Assembly (NCBI GenBank): GCA_030645365.1
Contig: JAUSMB010000068.1
Location: forward strand, 1 to 64,000
Origin: Rugosibacter sp.
Lineage (GTDB): Bacteria > Pseudomonadota > Gammaproteobacteria > Burkholderiales > Rhodocyclaceae
Length of the DNA stretch: 64,000 nucleotides
Direction of reading: 5' to 3'
The translations under genes and the position numbers were made by a program. Below the pieces are notes generated by a model. It was not told the DNA's origin, searched no databases, and saw only the letters and a program-made list of their open reading frames with translations. Positions 63,339 to 64,000 of the stretch are shown in pieces. The stretch's first letter is position 1; every line of letters begins with the position of its first letter.

Positions 63339-64000
63339 TCACGCCAGCCAAGCCACTAGCCAGGGCACAAGCACCACATACAGCACCGTGGTCATGGTCA
63401 TGGCTGTGCCGAACAACTCGGTATCCAGTTTAAAACGGTCACACAGCGCCACACCAACAGCGACAGGCGGTGCTGCAGCGGTGAGCACTGTTGCGGCCAG
63501 CGTAGCGCCACTCAGCCCAACCAAATTTCCCACGCCCATAGCCAGTCCTGCGCTCAAAAATAACTTGAAGCCCACTACCGGGATCAACAATCCCCAGCGC
63601 ATGTTCCGCCCTATATGCAAGGTCATGCCTACCATGAGCAGCAACAAAGGCACCGCTGCGCTACCCAGAAGATGCAAAGTTTTCAAAATCGGATCGGGTA
63701 TGGTCACGCCAGAAAAACGCAGTCCTAAAGCAATTACCATCGCCCAAAATGGCGGCATGCGTAGCAATTCCTGCCCTAGACGACCGCCAGTGACACGCGT
63801 TCCGAAATGCGCGCTCAGCATGACCCCGATAATCCACACAAAAGGCACGGCAGCCAATAAATCATAGATCACAGGAATATCACGCTGCCCTGCACCCAAC
63901 AAAGCTGAAACCGTCGGCAACCCCACGCCCATGCCATTCCCAAAAGCGCTGGCTAGGATGAGCGCACCCACTTGCGCACGGGTGATGATCTTTAATCGAA
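63339..64000 (-). CDS. AEC family transporter, 5' end outside the window
   Basis: The C-terminal 220 or so codons of a minus-strand gene, still open at the right edge. Six to seven transmembrane segments; begins in frame before ASAFGNGMGVGLP, the central AEC (auxin efflux carrier) motif, and continues to LVPWLVAWLA. AEC proteins export small organic acids; substrate unknown. Missing about 90 N-terminal residues. Confidence 0.85.
   Translation of the reverse strand, partial: RLKIITRAQVGALILASAFGNGMGVGLPTVSALLGAGQRDIPVIYDLLAAVPFVWIIGVMLSAHFGTRVTGGRLGQELLRMPPFWAMVIALGLRFSGVTIPDPILKTLHLLGSAAVPLLLLMVGMTLHIGRNMRWGLLIPVVGFKLFLSAGLAMGVGNLVGLSGATLAATVLTAAAPPVAVGVALCDRFKLDTELFGTAMTMTTVLYVVLVPWLVAWLA

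Overview
The window is 64 kb of a betaproteobacterial chromosome, probably from a Nitrosomonadales-like lineage. The evidence is gene order and family type: leuC-leuD-leuB-asd-fimV-truA-trpF-trpB-trpA-accD-folC-SPOR-cvpA-purF-metZ, rplU-rpmA-obgE-proB, guaB-guaA and ompR/envZ are characteristic beta-proteobacterial neighbourhoods. The species cannot be named from the sequence. Almost all of it is housekeeping DNA. The accessory parts are the first 5 kb and the sulfide module at the right end.

Layout. 1-93: start of a patatin-like phospholipase, cut by the edge. 230-4912: an accessory island on the minus strand with a large DEAD/DEAH-box restriction subunit, a BRO/DinD-like protein and a broken hypothetical gene; no partner methyltransferase is visible. 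5.4-8.5 kb: small exported protein, NnrS, a deoxyinosine glycosylase-like protein and a DUF4197 protein. 8.6-12.9 kb: cysS with two exported DUF proteins. 13.0-15.5 kb: TPR protein, two cyclophilins, lpxH. 15.5-37.8 kb: a long run of minus-strand genes for methionine, purine, folate, fatty-acid, tryptophan, leucine and chorismate metabolism, plus fimV, truA, a CoA ligase, a CBS protein and ferredoxin. 38-42 kb: trxA, rho, rpmE and a membrane glycosyltransferase. 42-44 kb: orn, a HAD phosphatase and rluC, divergent from rne (44.6-47.3 kb). 47.5-53.7 kb: tRNA-Ser(GCU), proB, obgE, rpmA, rplU, guaA, guaB. 53.9-58.3 kb: rnfH, ratA, smpB, an OmpR/EnvZ-type pair and a truncated globin. 58.3-60.3 kb: thpR, ispF, ispD. 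60.3-63.3 kb: a BigR-type sulfide/persulfide module with three sulfur-transport membrane proteins and a divergent persulfide-dioxygenase-like hydrolase. The right edge cuts an AEC-family transporter.

The most unusual signal is a dispersed, non-palindromic DNA word. The exact 12-mer GCGCCGACTTTT occurs 12 times on the two strands, with two further near copies. About 0.008 copies would be expected by chance for equal base use. In the longest copies it is preceded by GCCGTATCACC and A or C. Nine exact copies lie inside unrelated protein genes, where the same DNA is read as KVGA (five genes), SADF (two) or PAPTF (two); three are intergenic. This is what a DNA uptake sequence (as in Neisseriaceae and Pasteurellaceae) or another genome-wide recognition word would look like. 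I know of no described uptake word of this sequence, but I could not search.

Other points of interest are a likely link between NnrS and repair of deaminated DNA, palindromic operator candidates in the sulfide module, three TTTGCCAAA repeats in the rne leader, and hairpins inside the rpmA-obgE and guaB-guaA operons. A 39-residue entericidin-like lipoprotein sits between leuC and leuD.
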